Below, piece by piece: positions 22,223-33,722 of a DNA stretch of 64,000 nt. The notes under the pieces are model-generated. The model saw nothing but the letters and a program-made list of their open reading frames with translations, was not told where the DNA came from and searched no databases. Source of the stretch: Pleodorina starrii (lineage: Eukaryota > Chlorophyta > Chlorophyceae > Chlamydomonadales > Volvocaceae). Made by a program: the position numbers and the translations under genes. The stretch's first letter is position 1; each line of letters begins with the position of its first letter. The stretch is from the NCBI GenBank assembly GCA_030267565.1, contig BRXU01000013.1, positions 1,280,001 through 1,344,000 on the forward strand, given 5' to 3'.

Positions 22223-24072
22223 CGCGCGTTCAGCGACCCCGCGCTGCCCTGCATGGCTCTGCATTGCCAGGAAGAGAAGACGGGAGGGAGGGAGGGAGGG
22301 CTGGTGGGCGGTACCGGGACCGTTGTGTTGGACTCTAAAACAACCAAAGGACCCGAGGAGCCCGGCTGTCCCGATTGGGGCATGTGGATACCGGTAAACG
22401 AAGTAGGACCCGATGGAAGCCAGCTGGTTGCCTGGGTGGGTGGGTGGGTGGGTGGGTGGGTGGGTGGGTGGGTGGGTGGGTGGGTGGGTGGGTGGGTGGG
22501 TGGGTGGGTGGGTGGGTGGGTGGGTGGGTGGGTGGGTGGGTGGGTGGGTGGGTGGGTGGGTGGGTGGGTGGGTGGGTGGGTTACAACTTACAACTGACCC
22601 CAGCGGGAGGTGGAGCAGCAGCTAATACGGTATCCTGTTGCTGTGGGGAAGGCAGTGGCGGTGTGTATGACGGGCTCGAGATCGCGGAGGCGTCAAAGGT
22701 TGGGACGGGCCGGCGGACACGGCGGGGGTGGCCACGGCGTGCGAGTCGAGAAGCGACGCGATGCGAGGGGAGGCGATGCGGGGGTTTTCCTGCCAGGTGC
22801 TGCGGTCGCAAGGGGTGTTACGATGACGTTGTGGTCCTTTCAGCGACCCCCCGGGTGTTATTCGGTAGCCCTTCACACGCCTGGACGACACCCCCACGTG
22901 TGATGCTGCACCCGGGGCAGTGGAGGGGCACACCATTTGTGTGCCATGCAGCCGCGGGATGCCGGTACCGTTGCTGGATGTTTGCGAAACACGAACCCCG
23001 GGCTGGGGTGAGGGGAGCCGGGGGAGGCCGAAGCAAGGCCGCCTGACCCCACGAGCGTGTGTGTGTGTGCGTGCGTGCGTCCGAAGACAGGCACCGCCAC
23101 ACGGGCGCGCTGGATATGACCGTGCACATGCGCCTCGGGTAGGGGGAGTGGCCGCACTGCCGCTCTGTTTCCCGGTGCGCAGACACTTCGGGGTTTTTTC
23201 AGCGACAGGCTTGCATTGTGGGTTGATGTAAGGCCCGCGACTCGCGTGCACGTGCCGAGTGGTAGGGGCTTGCTCGCTCGCTGGACCGTTGTAGACGGCG
23301 TCTGTACAGTCTGGTTTTTATTTTCCACGTGACCTTTCCTCATGAGGTACCCTCCCTCCTGGTGCATCTCCGAAGACATGGGGTGACGCAGCCCACCGCC
23401 TGGCGCACCGTGCTCATCGCCCGTGTGACGATGTGAGGGGGAAGCCCGACGAGCTCGACGTGCTGAATCAAGCCAATGCAGCGGGAAGTTTTTAGCGCAG
23501 GATATGTTTGCGTCGTGGTTTGGTGACGCAGCATGCGTTTCGTTGGTGGAGTGGGGCGCAGGGCAGCAGTACGGGACTCGCCGAGAGTCTGGGCGGCGCC
23601 GAAGGGGTTACACTACCGTCCGTGTCAAGACCGGACGAAGGCGGCTGGGGCTTTTGACGTTTTGAGGCGGAGAAATCTGCGGGGCCCTTTAGGGACCTTG
23701 TACATTCGTTTTTTGGACGTAGACGTAATCATTCGCGGCTTGGCCGACATGCGCCGTACAGCAACCTTGGACGGGTTTTAAGAGCCACGCCAGCACACGA
23801 TCTTATTGACGCCCAACCAGCAACACGTGGCGCACTACACAGGACAACTGGTGCCTGCCTCGGCTTGACCTTTGTCCACCATTCTCCAATCCCGTAATAC
23901 TTGCCCTGGGCAGGCGCTGCTTTAGCAGGCTTGCGTGACCAGCCCCGAGGCTCCGCCTTGACTCTTCCGCAAATACACAAATACATAAATACGCTGCGAG
24001 CCCTCGCGAGTATCTGCTGCCTGATTAACTGAACGCGTCAGTTCCCATAAGCTTTGGCCTCCTGACAAGAGA
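22223..24072. other. 3' flank of the 885-aa gene and spacer
   Basis: No coding exon is supported. The stretch begins as the likely 3' UTR of the 885-aa gene; a TGTAA at about 23226 is a plausible poly(A) signal, which would make a 1 kb UTR containing the GGGT array. The remainder up to 24072 presumably holds the promoter of the next gene. Confidence 0.45.
22434..22581. repeat. (GGGT)37 perfect microsatellite
   Basis: An uninterrupted 148-base run of the tetramer GGGT, without a single substitution. It lies 210 bases after the stop of the 885-aa gene, probably inside its 3' UTR. Perfect purity implies a recent or ongoing expansion. The sense RNA would be strongly G-quadruplex prone. Confidence 0.95.
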
Positions 24073-27000
24073 ATGGCACAGGCCCCAGACAGTCACCGGC
24101 TCAATTTGTCGGATGACCCAGATGACATGCAGCCGCTCGCTGCCACCACTCGAGCCAGTAGCAGCAGCGCTGCGCCGGCGCCTCTAGCTGCTGCGGCGGC
24201 AGGGCCGGCAGCGGCAGCGGTGGCAGCCACCGCCGCCCCCACTCCGACCACCGGCGCCGAGGCGCTGTTGCTGACTGCCGTACGGTACGGCGCCGACGTG
24301 TGTTTCGCCAACCCGGGCACCACGGAGATGTGGATGGTCGCGGCGATGGATCGGCTGTGGCCTGCCGTACGACCGGTGCTTTGCCTGCACGAGAACGTGG
24401 CCACCGGCGCAGCGGACGGTACGGCGGTTGACGTTTCGCCCCTTGACGGATAGCCGTTGTGGGGGGACGCATGTTACCAGCCATTTTGGCTCGTACACAT
24501 GTAATGCCTCATGCCTCATGCCTCGCCTGGCGCAGAATGTTGTGGTGCGCCTTCGTAGAGAGCGGTAACGCTCTGCAGCAAGGCCCGCGCTACCCGACTA
24601 GTCGCTAGTCGCTAGTCGCTACCAGACAGCTCACTGACTTGGCCCCAACACGACACCCCCTCCCAGGCTACGCCCGCATCGCCCGCCGGCCCGCCCTGAC
24701 GCTGCTTCACCTGGGCCCTGGTCTGGCTAACGGTCTGGCCAACCTGCACAACGCACGGAGGGCCCGCACCCCGGTGGTCAACCTGGTACGGAAGCTCCGG
24801 AAGTGGTTGTTTGTTGGCGGTTGGTACGGGGCGGTTGCGATTGGTTTAACTTGGCCGTGAGGAAAGATGGGCCCCGCCAGGCAGCATTGGCGGCTCGAGC
24901 TATCGCGACTGCCAGGAGCGCGGCTCTGGGAAAAATGGTACTGATAAAATCAATACCATTTGTTGGTTTAATTGTACGACTTTTGATTGCTTTTAATTTT
25001 CAAATTTATGTGTGCCGTACAGGTGGGCGACATGGCCACGTGGCATCGCGCGAACGACCCGCCCCTCAACTCCCCGTTAGAAGCCCTGGCGGCGACGGTG
25101 TCGGGATCCGTCGTAGTGGCGGGCACGCGTCAGCAGCCGCCGCGCCCGGGGGCTAGCCCCAGCGGCGACGTTGCCGTCGCCGACGGCGCCGGCAGTGCCG
25201 ACTCCGACATGGGACCCGCGGGTCGCCTGGGGGCGGCGCTGGCGGCGGCGCTGGGAAGCGGCCCCTCCAGGGAGTTCGTCGCCGCCGCCGATCCCTCCGG
25301 GCCGGCCGCGGCAGAGGGTGCGGCGGCGGCGGCGATGGCGGCGGGAGGACCGGAGGTCCGGCCCGTCGGCGGCAGCGTCGTGACTGTGATCGTACCGCAC
25401 GACCTTAGCTGGGAACCGCCGCCGCCGTCGCCGCCGCTGGTCGCGTCCCTTTCGTTGTCGTCGCCGTCGACGTCAAGCGCCGCCGGAGGCGGGCGCCCGG
25501 CGGCGGTCCCTTCCGCGGTGACGCCTGGATTAACGGAACCCAACTCCGAAGCCGCCGCCGCTGCCGAGGCCTTTGTCCGCGACTGCGCCGCGGCGCTCCT
25601 GCGCGCCAAAAGCCGCCGTGACGGCGGCGCCGGCGGCAGCGGCGGCGCTGCGCTGTACCTGGGCGGCGAGGCGCTGCTGGCGGCTGACGGCGCGCTGCTG
25701 GCGGCAGGGCAGATTGCCGCCGCTACCGGTGCCGTACTGTTGTGCGAGGGGGCCTTCGCGCGCGCAGACCGCGGTGCGGGCCTGCCGGCGCTGCGGAGGC
25801 TGCCGTACTTTCCTCAGGAGGCGGCTGCTGAGCTGGCACGGTACGGCTGTGTGGTGCTGGTGGATGCCAAGCCGCCGGTCGCCAACTTTGGGTACAAGTA
25901 CGCGGGGGTGGCTGGGTGGGGGTGGGGGTGGATGGCTGGGGCCGCGGGTTGCAGGCATACTGACGTTGTCGGGCAATCGGTGTTGGTTTGGGTTTGTATT
26001 GAAGGTGAAACCGTAGTTTGGGCTGGGAGATGGTTTTAATGGTGATATGGGCGGGGTAGACCCGTTATCGTAGCCATTTTGGGCCCTGACATTCTGGAAA
26101 GCGCACATGCGGTGCAGGGTGCTAACACCTGATGCCTGACACTGAAGTATGTGTGGTTTTGCTGCCGAGCACCGGGGCTTGGCTTTTTGGAGAGGTTATT
26201 TTTCCTTGTAGGCGTGCTGGTATGCGTCGTGCACCTTGAGAGTTTGGGGGCGGAGGGGCAGCTGTGGCGCGCGGGAGTGCAGTACTCGGGGCGCGCGGGG
26301 TCACGGCAGGCGCCCGCGCCGGCCCCCCGCCAGGCGGACGTCAGCCGCCATCTTTGGATTTGAGCAGCCTCTGCCCCACTGCAATACCACATCTCCACAC
26401 ACGGCTCAAACATCCTTTCGCCCCCGCCCCTCCCGCTACTGCGTGTGTACGGCATCGCGGCGCCTGCCGGCGGACGCTCCAGGGGCGCCCCGGGGCGGCT
26501 CTTGGCGCCGCACGACGACGACCCGTCCGCGGTGTGGGAGTTCGACCCCGCGGCGTTGTCCGCAGCCGGATGGAGCGCCGCCACCGCGCTGCATCGCCTG
26601 GCGGCGGCGCTGGGCCCCGCCGCCGCTGCCGTACGGCCGCTGGTCAACTGCGGCGGCGTCTTCGTGCCGCCGCGGCGGCCGGCGGTGCCGCCACCGGGAC
26701 GGCTGACGGCGGCGGCGCTGTGTGCTGTGTTGGCGGCGCTACAGCCCGAGGGGGCGGTGGTGGTGGACGAGTCGCTGACGAGCGGGTCGTCGTACTGGGA
26801 GGCCTCAAAGGTACGGCATTGTACTGCATGGCACGACGGAGTGGGGTTTGCGGCGGCCGCAAGGCGGACTGGGTCCGGGAAGCACGAGCAGAGGTGCTTC
26901 CAGAGCGCAATCTTAACTCCGGCTGCTGCTGATTGTGAGGCGTATTGCTGTCCGGCGCTCAGTGGTGGGGAAGTTGATGTCTCCTGACTGTGTGCTGCCC

Positions 27001-28071
27001 TCTGCCCTGCTGGCGCCCTCACGCCACACCAAACGATGGCACTCTAGGGTTGCCCGCCCTTCGTGCACCTCACGCTCACTGGCGGCGCAATCGGCAGTGG
27101 GCCGCCCATGGCGTTGGGGGCGGCGGTGGCGCTGGCGGCGGCGGAACAGCGCGATGGCGGTGGCGGGGGCGGGGCCGGCGGTGACGGCGGCGGTGAGGCC
27201 CGGCGGCGGGTCATCAATTTGCAGGCGGATGGAAGCGCCATGTACAGCCTGCAGGTACGGCAGAGTGACGTGTCGTAACAGCTTTTGTTTGAGCGCGTGA
27301 TGTTTGTTGGATGGCAGATGTGAGCACGCACACACCGACACCGGGTCCCTTCTTTATGCGAGCGTCCGCTTCCCGTGCTCATGCCCTTGCCCATCTGCAT
27401 GCACCTCCGCCCGCAACCTGCGGTCTAACCGTATCCTGGGGCCTGACTGCCTGGCTGCCTAGTAAATGCCTGATTTGCTGGTTTCCTGATTAGGCGCTCT
27501 GGAGCCAGGCACGCGACCAGCTGCCCATCACCACCATCATCTGCGCAAACAGCAGTTACGCCATCCTGCGGGTACGTCGATGCGGGAGTACCATATCGGA
27601 TGGATGGTTTCCGGTTCGTGCTCAGTGCTTAGGGAAAGGGAGTATCGGATCGTTGTCGAGTGGTGCCGGAAGTGCTTGCCTCGAGCCCCTTGATGCTGCC
27701 GCCGTCCCGACCCTCGCCACTCCCTTTGCAGCCCGCATCTGAGCCACCCCCCTCCCCTGGGCCAACCCGGCCGCACTCTCGGCCCTTTCCCGCCCCGCCT
27801 ATGTCTGCCTTTTCCCTTCTGTGTTTTGCACCACCTGTCCTTCGCCCCTTCCGCATGCTGGCAGGTGGAGGCCGCACGGCAGCGCCTGCCCGGCATGGGT
27901 CCCGCCACGCGCGTCCTCACCGACCTCTCCTCCCCCCGGCTGGACTGGGTGTCCCTGGCAGCCGGCATGGGGGTGCCCGGCTGCAAGGTGGATACCGTGG
28001 AGGACTTTGCGCGGGAGCTGGAGGCGGCGCTGGTGGCGCCCGGACCCGTCCTCATTCAGGCAGATCTGTGA
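24073..28071 (+). CDS. Thiamine-diphosphate enzyme, acetolactate-synthase-like, 719 aa
   Basis: Seven exons join in phase: 24073-24418, 24667-24785, 25023-25897, 26483-26810, 27048-27254, 27494-27571 and 27865-28071. Residues about 62-155 form the pyrimidine-binding domain ([14 protein letters not shown], then [18 protein letters not shown] with the cofactor-activating Glu107, then [20 protein letters not shown]). Residues about 585-651 carry the pyrophosphate site ([10 protein letters not shown] through [14 protein letters not shown]), in which the usual GDG is ADG. The family cleaves or ligates 2-oxo acids. The wording of the motifs resembles bacterial 'acetolactate synthase large subunit-like' or benzoylformate-decarboxylase-like proteins rather than the plastid branched-chain enzyme, so the substrate is open. 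The length exceeds the usual 520-560 because low-complexity Ala/Gly/Pro blocks are inserted at about 170-330. The acidic, Ala-rich first 60 residues are not a clear transit peptide. Confidence 0.88.
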
Positions 28072-28728
28072 GACGCGAGGTGGTTGGGGTCGAGGTGGAC
28101 ACACCGGCTGGGCAGAGGACGGTGGTGGCGGTGGTGGTGGAGGTGGAGAGTAAGGGTGGTGTGGGCGAAGAGGAGCAGGGCCAGAAAGCGAGGAGGGCGG
28201 TGCGCCGCGGCTGCAAGGATCCCGGCGGCGGCAGCGAAAGGGCGGGGTGCCAGTGACGGAGTGATGCGGAGCGTGCGTGGTCGCGGGGCGTCGTTCTGGG
28301 CCGCTGGATCGGGGAAGGCGGAGAAACGGATTTGGAGAGCAGCATTGTAGGCGAGGCCATCTCGTTTAGGTGCAACCGTGGTTTGGGGCAGGCTGAACCC
28401 CGGCTCGTGGTCCATGGGTCTTAGGGGTAAAGGGTTTAGGCACAGAAATGCAGCCCGATATTAACGTTTACTTCTCCGTAATTTAACCATAGGCGTGTGC
28501 GTCGCAAGCTGAGCATGCTTTGATGACTAATTCTGCACACGGACGGCCGTTGACTTCGGAATTAAAAATCACCGGTCCGTTGTGCATTGCTACTGGCGAT
28601 CAAGCATGGCTTATACTCATGCTGTTGTTTGAAATGGTGTTTATCATAAAGAATCACACTTGCATCGTTGACGGGGACGTTCCTTGCCTTGGCAGCAGCT
28701 AATTCACTCTCATCGCTACTAAAATAAC
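28072..28728. other. Spacer between the TPP enzyme and the zinc-finger gene
   Basis: No gene is supported. It should hold the 3' UTR of the upstream gene and the promoter of the downstream one. A short telomere-like phrase, ttaggggtaaagggtttagg, lies at about 28420-28440. From about 28450 onward the DNA becomes distinctly less GC-rich. Confidence 0.4.
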
Positions 28729-31700
28729 ATGGATAAAAAGCATACATCCCTGAGCGCCCAGGCAGCGCAGCTCCAGCGGTCGATTCAGAGCAGGGAGCAG
28801 CGGCGAATAGCGGAGAAGGCGCAGCGTTACGTGAGTACAATATCTGCTGTCGCAGATTGAAGTGAAAAAACAAATTCCGCAAGCGGTTGCGGTTCGGGGG
28901 CTCACCTTCCTTCTTGGGTCCTGCGGGCGACAGGAAGCAGCCGAGGCAGCCGGCGAGTACGGGGCCTATGATGGTAAGAGGTTGCCGCCTATCGACGCCC
29001 TGCTCCTCCTTACTCCTCCCACGCCATCGTCGGCATGCAGCTACCGTATGCCGGGGAAAGAGGCTTTCAGGCAGAACACAAAATGCGGGGCCGGACTTCA
29101 CCTGTTCCCCGCTTACGTCAAGATTACGACGGTCGGCGTATGACACTCCCCTCCCCCATGCCTTCCTGGTGCTGCTCGCCGCAGCTCCCCCTGCAAAGCG
29201 CACGGCTGTGGGTGCCGGCGCCGGCCGCAGCGCCGCGGTGGCCAAGCTGTCGGAGATCTCGGCACTGGCGTCACGCCCCGCCGAGGTGTTCCGCTGCGAG
29301 CTGTGCAATGTGCGTACACCGCCAACGGAGGGCGGGCCTCGCGGGACGGAATGCGCCGCACCACCAGCCGCTGTACTACCAGCCAAAGAACATCAAGGGG
29401 GGTGGTGCAGCGAGGTTCCTGCATAGCCCACTGGTAACTCACTGCCGGGCGGACACACGGCAGTTCGGAGCGCCTGCCGAGATCAGCCCCGCCAGTGGTG
29501 GCAGTGGCAACGAACACAACACCAACCGTCCGACGTCTCCTGCTTACGAAAAGAAATGAAAGCCAGCCAGCAGCGTGGCGGAATTTGTTAAAAACACATC
29601 CCTCCACGCAGCTGCCTGGTCCTCGTGTCGCGGCTTCACCCGCTTGTTATAACGTCTCCCGCCACGCCGCGGCACACCACACCTCGCCACGCCTCTTGCA
29701 GGCCACCTTCCCCAGCCAGGCCCAGCACCAGCAGCACCTCGCTGGCCCGGTGCACCGCAAGGCTCTGGACAGGCTCGCGGAACAGCAGCTGGCGGCGCAG
29801 CGCCGGGCCGTGTGAGTCCCCTTGCCGGCGGTGTCATCGGTGTTAACAATAACACGTTTTGCTTGTGGTTTGCCTTCGTTGCGCCAATGCCGTTCCACGA
29901 GCCGCCCTGGAACCTCCTCCCCTGCGCTCAGCCGCTTTTGAACTGATGGAATGGTGTTCTACGGGCGTTTCGTGTACCGCGCAGTTATCAAGACATGACG
30001 GAGTCTGCTCTAGGGGCGGCGGCCTGGGCGGCGGGGCACGGCGGCGGTGGTGGCGGCAGCGGCCGGCAGCACCCGGGAGGGGCAGGCGGCGGCGGAGCTG
30101 GAGGCTCGGCCTTTGTGGCGCACCCAGGGCCCCCCAACGGGGCGGCCGCGGGCCGCGGCGGCGCGGGCGGCCGTGGCGGCGGCGGTCGCGGGCAAGGGGG
30201 CGGGGCCAGGTGGGGCGAGCGGGGTTTCTTCGCATTACCACATCGCGCTTGTTTTCGTGAGGAAGGTTGGGGGACCTCAAGCCTTCCATTCGCGCTTTAT
30301 TTGTCATCACTGATCAAAAGTACTGACCAAAACGGGTGAACCGTTACACGATTTAGGTATTTGTTTAGTAAACAATAGCTTACAAAGCATAGTGCACCGT
30401 GCCGTGTGACGACCGCACAGCGCACACGATTACATTCGCCTTGAAGCTATTTAATAAAGAAGACATTGACGCCAACCAGGTGGAATCGAACCACTGGGCC
30501 TCCCGGCCCCTACGGATTTGAAGTCCGCACCCAACGCCAGTCAAGGTCAGGTTGGCACTGATGGGAATCGAACTCCCATCATCAGACGCGCATAACATTT
30601 TTCGTTGTCAATATGTCTGCCCACAACGGCAAACAATTTGTATATATTTTCATTTCTGTAGGCAGCAGGTGGTGCCCGGTGGCCGCGGCGCCCCCCTGGA
30701 GCCCGCCCCGCCCCGCCATGACGTCATGAGCCACGAGGACATGGTTGCAGCCGCCACCCGCACCGACGAACCGCTCACCATCGGAGGTGGGTGCCACCGG
30801 GCTGAGAGCCCCCGGGCATGCCGGGGCGGCCGGGCGGCTGGGCGGCCGGATGGCATGCATCTTACGAGCCGTAGCAGAGCTGCGGCTGGCTGACTGAGCT
30901 TTCGCTGCGCCCGCAGACAGCGCAGTCTGTCCTCTTCATCCCTGACCCGCCTGGCGGTTTGCGGCCCTCCGATTGTTTCGTGGTTGGGCTGCGGCGCTCA
31001 GGATGACCCTCACGTCCCTACTTCCCACACAACAAGGGTCTGTATTTCTTGCTGCACCCTGTTGGTGCGCCGGCGACTGCACGCAATATTGGCCACATGC
31101 ACGGAAACATCGGAGTGGAGGAGGGGTGCAGCATTGGCTGCCGGGACTCGCTGAAAGTACATCCCTTTCGCGCACCGGCCATCCACGCAATGTCTCAGCA
31201 AACGCCTCACACTCACCCTCTCCTCGTGCTTGCGGGTCGCGAATCGGCATGCAGGCTGGGCGCCGCCAACCATCACCCTGCCGGCTCCAAAACCATCGCC
31301 ACCAGCCAGGAAGGCAGCTGCGGAGACGGTACCGGCAGGTGGGGTGCGCGTGGTCGTGCCGATGACCGAGTCCTGGGATCGTAGCCTTGTGTGGGCGAGG
31401 GAAGCTCGAACGCAAACTCGCCAACAGGGTCGGGTTTCCGCTGCACGAACAGAGCAACAACCTGACCGGGTGGTCGGTGGTGGCGCTGGGGCCGGAGGTG
31501 CGGGAGGCAACCTTCACGCGCCGCCTTTGCAGCGGACAGGTGGTTGCCTGTGTTGCAGTCCCAGACGAAAACGCCGCTGCTCGAATTTCGGCTTTAGAAG
31601 CACCCGTCACTGGCCGGCCTGATTTGGGGCGCAGGTGCCTCTCCATCGCCGTCTGTCGCGTTCCAAGAAACGCAGCAGCAATTGCCAGTTCAACAACTGC

Positions 31701-32047
31701 AGCAACCACCGCCGCAGCAGCAACAGCAACATCAGCACGGCGACAAGGGGCAGGAGGGTGGTACAGGGCAGCTGCAGCAGCCGAAGAAAGTGGGAGGCGG
31801 CTCCGAAATCGCGGAGGAAGACGGCGATGGCGGTGGTGGCGGCGGCCTGTTGGGCCTTGCATACGGCAGCGACGACGACGACGATGACGCTGGGGACGGC
31901 TCGGGCGCGGGGGGTGAGGCCCCGGCGGAGGCTGGTGCTGGGGACGGCGGCGGACGCGGGGGTGGGGGCGCGGGCGGCAGCGCCGGGGAGAGCAGCGAGG
32001 ACGATGACGGCGACGCGCCCCCTCGATTCACGGGGTCGTTCTTCTGA
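28729..32047 (+). CDS. U1/matrin-type C2H2 zinc-finger protein, 417 aa
   Basis: Eight exons join in phase: 28729-28830, 28934-28973, 29185-29309, 29702-29811, 29985-30209, 30662-30786, 31385-31539 and 31676-32047. The first 34 residues form a charged helix. One zinc finger spans the exon 3/4 junction: Cys85, Cys88, His101 and His107 in CELCNATFPSQAQHQQHLAG, spacing C-x2-C-x12-H-x5-H. That is the U1C/matrin type found in RNA-binding and splicing proteins. Residues about 244-294 (GKLERKLANRVGFPLHEQSN onward) look conserved but I do not recognise them. The tail is Gln-rich, then Gly- and Asp/Glu-rich, ending FTGSFF. Probably nuclear and RNA-linked by family, not by direct evidence. Intron 5 contains a tRNA-Sec gene on the opposite strand. 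A second acceptor at 31638 was rejected because it breaks the frame. Confidence 0.83.
30470..30556 (-). tRNA. tRNA-Sec (anticodon UCA)
   Basis: Read on the minus strand the 87 nt fold as a eukaryotic selenocysteine tRNA. The acceptor stem pairs GCCAACC with GGTTGGC, then a T-T opposition like that in other eukaryotic tRNA-Sec, and ends in discriminator G at 30470. The anticodon arm is GCGGA, loop CTTCAAA, TCCGT, so the anticodon is TCA. A long variable arm (GGGCC/GGCCC) and a T arm (GTGG, TTCGATT, CCAC) follow. From the D arm to the anticodon loop it aligns base for base in length with the vertebrate gene as I know it. It reads UGA as selenocysteine, which implies a selenoprotein system in this organism. 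It lies antisense within intron 5 of the zinc-finger gene. A TATATA element about 85-95 bases upstream (30640-30656) could belong to an external polymerase III promoter. Confidence 0.93.
30557..30590 (-). other. T-arm-like hairpin next to tRNA-Sec
   Basis: Immediately 5' of the tRNA on the minus strand is GATGGGA, loop GTTCGAT, TCCCATC: a 7-bp stem with a canonical T-loop, resembling a B box. No other arm of a second tRNA surrounds it. It may be a fragment of another tRNA, a duplicated T arm, or part of the leader. Confidence 0.5.
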
Positions 32048-33722
32048 ATGTCAGGACAAGGGCGTCCAGGCGGTTGGGGGCCATCAGCTCTCATCGCAGA
32101 GGACACTTACATAAATCACGGGGTGCACACTCAGGGGACTCAAGAGGATCGGCAGTGCATGCTTGTGGCTAGTGGCGCGCGTGTGTGGCTGCTGGAGGGC
32201 CAGCTGTGCGAGCCCGGGGCAGTGCACCAGCTTACCGGTATACAATATTTACTTCTGGATCGCACGCAAGCCGTAAATGGTACCGGTAGCAGACATCGCC
32301 CTCGCAAGCAGTCTCGCTGTTTCTTGCGCCACCGCACCTAGCGCCCATGGCACGTACACCGCCCGAACCGTGTCACACCGCAGTGTGCAAATATCCAGAA
32401 CAGGCAACCCAACCAAAGAGGCATTTGGATGTCCGGTCGTACATTCGGCAATGGAGCCAACAGAGCGACGCCGGTTGTCGTATCGGGCATGGCACAGTCA
32501 CCACGCTGCCGCAAGTATGAAACAAACCGTGTAGGGCAGTTACAGGTCATCAATGCAGAACTGCTCGCCGGAGAGGCTGGTGAGCAGCGCCGCAGTGTAG
32601 TGGCGACAATCGTTGTGCAGCAGCCGCAGCCTCGAGTCCCAGCGGCTGCGGACCGACCGACAGACCCGGGGGTCACAGCAGGGACAGGAAATCGACTGTG
32701 GTTGTGGTTGCGACAGTGGGCTCCAGAGTACAGACTCGGGGAGAGCTAACGGGTCGGCTGGCCGTGCATTGCACCGAAGACGAGCAATGGCAGCAGTGAC
32801 GCACACACAGACCAGATAGCACGAGTCATCCAGACAGGAACGAGCGAACCCGGGGGGAAGGCTCCGAAACCCACAACCATGGTCACGGGGCAATTCGTCG
32901 AGTGTAGGGGTTTCGACTGCCAGTACCGCACCCTTGCGGAGGAATTACGTTTGCCCTCCCAGTGCAATCGAGGCAGCGACATGCCACCATCCACTGCCAT
33001 CCGCGCACCTCAAGTTACATCGGGTGCTTGGCGCATCCGTACCTGTTGAAACGATCGACCGCCTCCAGCGCCTCCCGGTCGCTCAGGGCCCGCCCCAGCT
33101 TCAACACCAATCTGTGGGGCCCAAGGGATATCGCGCATCACGTGAAGTGCCAGGTGGCATCGCACCGTATACGTCATGAAGCGTTGACTGCCGGGCGTCG
33201 GATCGGAGGGAGAGGCCTCGTGCAGGGTCTCAGCCGGCATCTGTTTGTGGCTTTGTACCCTCGGGACGCCCCATGCGGTCAGTGCGCACACAGATACGCA
33301 CACAAATACGCGGATGAGGATGACGGCATCTACACCTTCCCCCCAACGTGGTGGAACCCGGCGGTATCCGGCTAGTTCCCCGGCCGCTCCCCAAATGCTG
33401 CAGTTCAATCTTTGGTTAATAGTTAATAATCTACCTCGTACGGATGGATCCGCCCTGGATCCAGCCTTTAAGACGCCGTACTCGGAACTGCCCTGCGGTG
33501 TGTGTGACGACCCAGCACGGCATCGTTGGCCTTCTCCTGAGGTGCGGCAAAGCCCTAGGAAGCTCAGAGGCTCCAGCGGCGCAATCTGCAGTCCCTCCGA
33601 AACCACCGCTCTTCGTAACTCTTAACGTGCCCTAGGCAAGCCACTCAAGGTCGCAGTCGCGTTCCTAAGGTCTACCGTGCCAAAGGGCAGTCTGCTAGCA
33701 ATATTGTGTACGACCATGTGAG
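32048..33722. other. Unresolved interval
   Basis: Several open frames overlap here on both strands but none gives a phase-consistent, domain-bearing model. On the minus strand an apparent signal peptide (MTRAIWSVCASLLPLLVFGA, from 32829) lies near a Cys-rich stretch ending at 32540 (SISCPCCDPRVCRSV ... FCIDDL). The two are in different frames and the gap is too short for an ordinary intron. The rest shows nothing I recognise. Confidence 0.3.

Noticed and set aside
22253..22625. Open frames of the form WVGGWVGG
   Set aside because: Pure translation of the GGGT microsatellite; all three frames are open for the same trivial reason.
31638..31675. Alternative acceptor for the last exon of the zinc-finger gene
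   Set aside because: Using it puts the Gln-rich tail out of frame; the acceptor ending at 31675 restores the frame that reaches the natural stop.
32540..32893. Cys-rich minus-strand frame near a signal-peptide-like frame
   Set aside because: The two pieces are in different frames with less than 60 bases between usable splice sites, and every junction tried gave a stop or a wrong frame.
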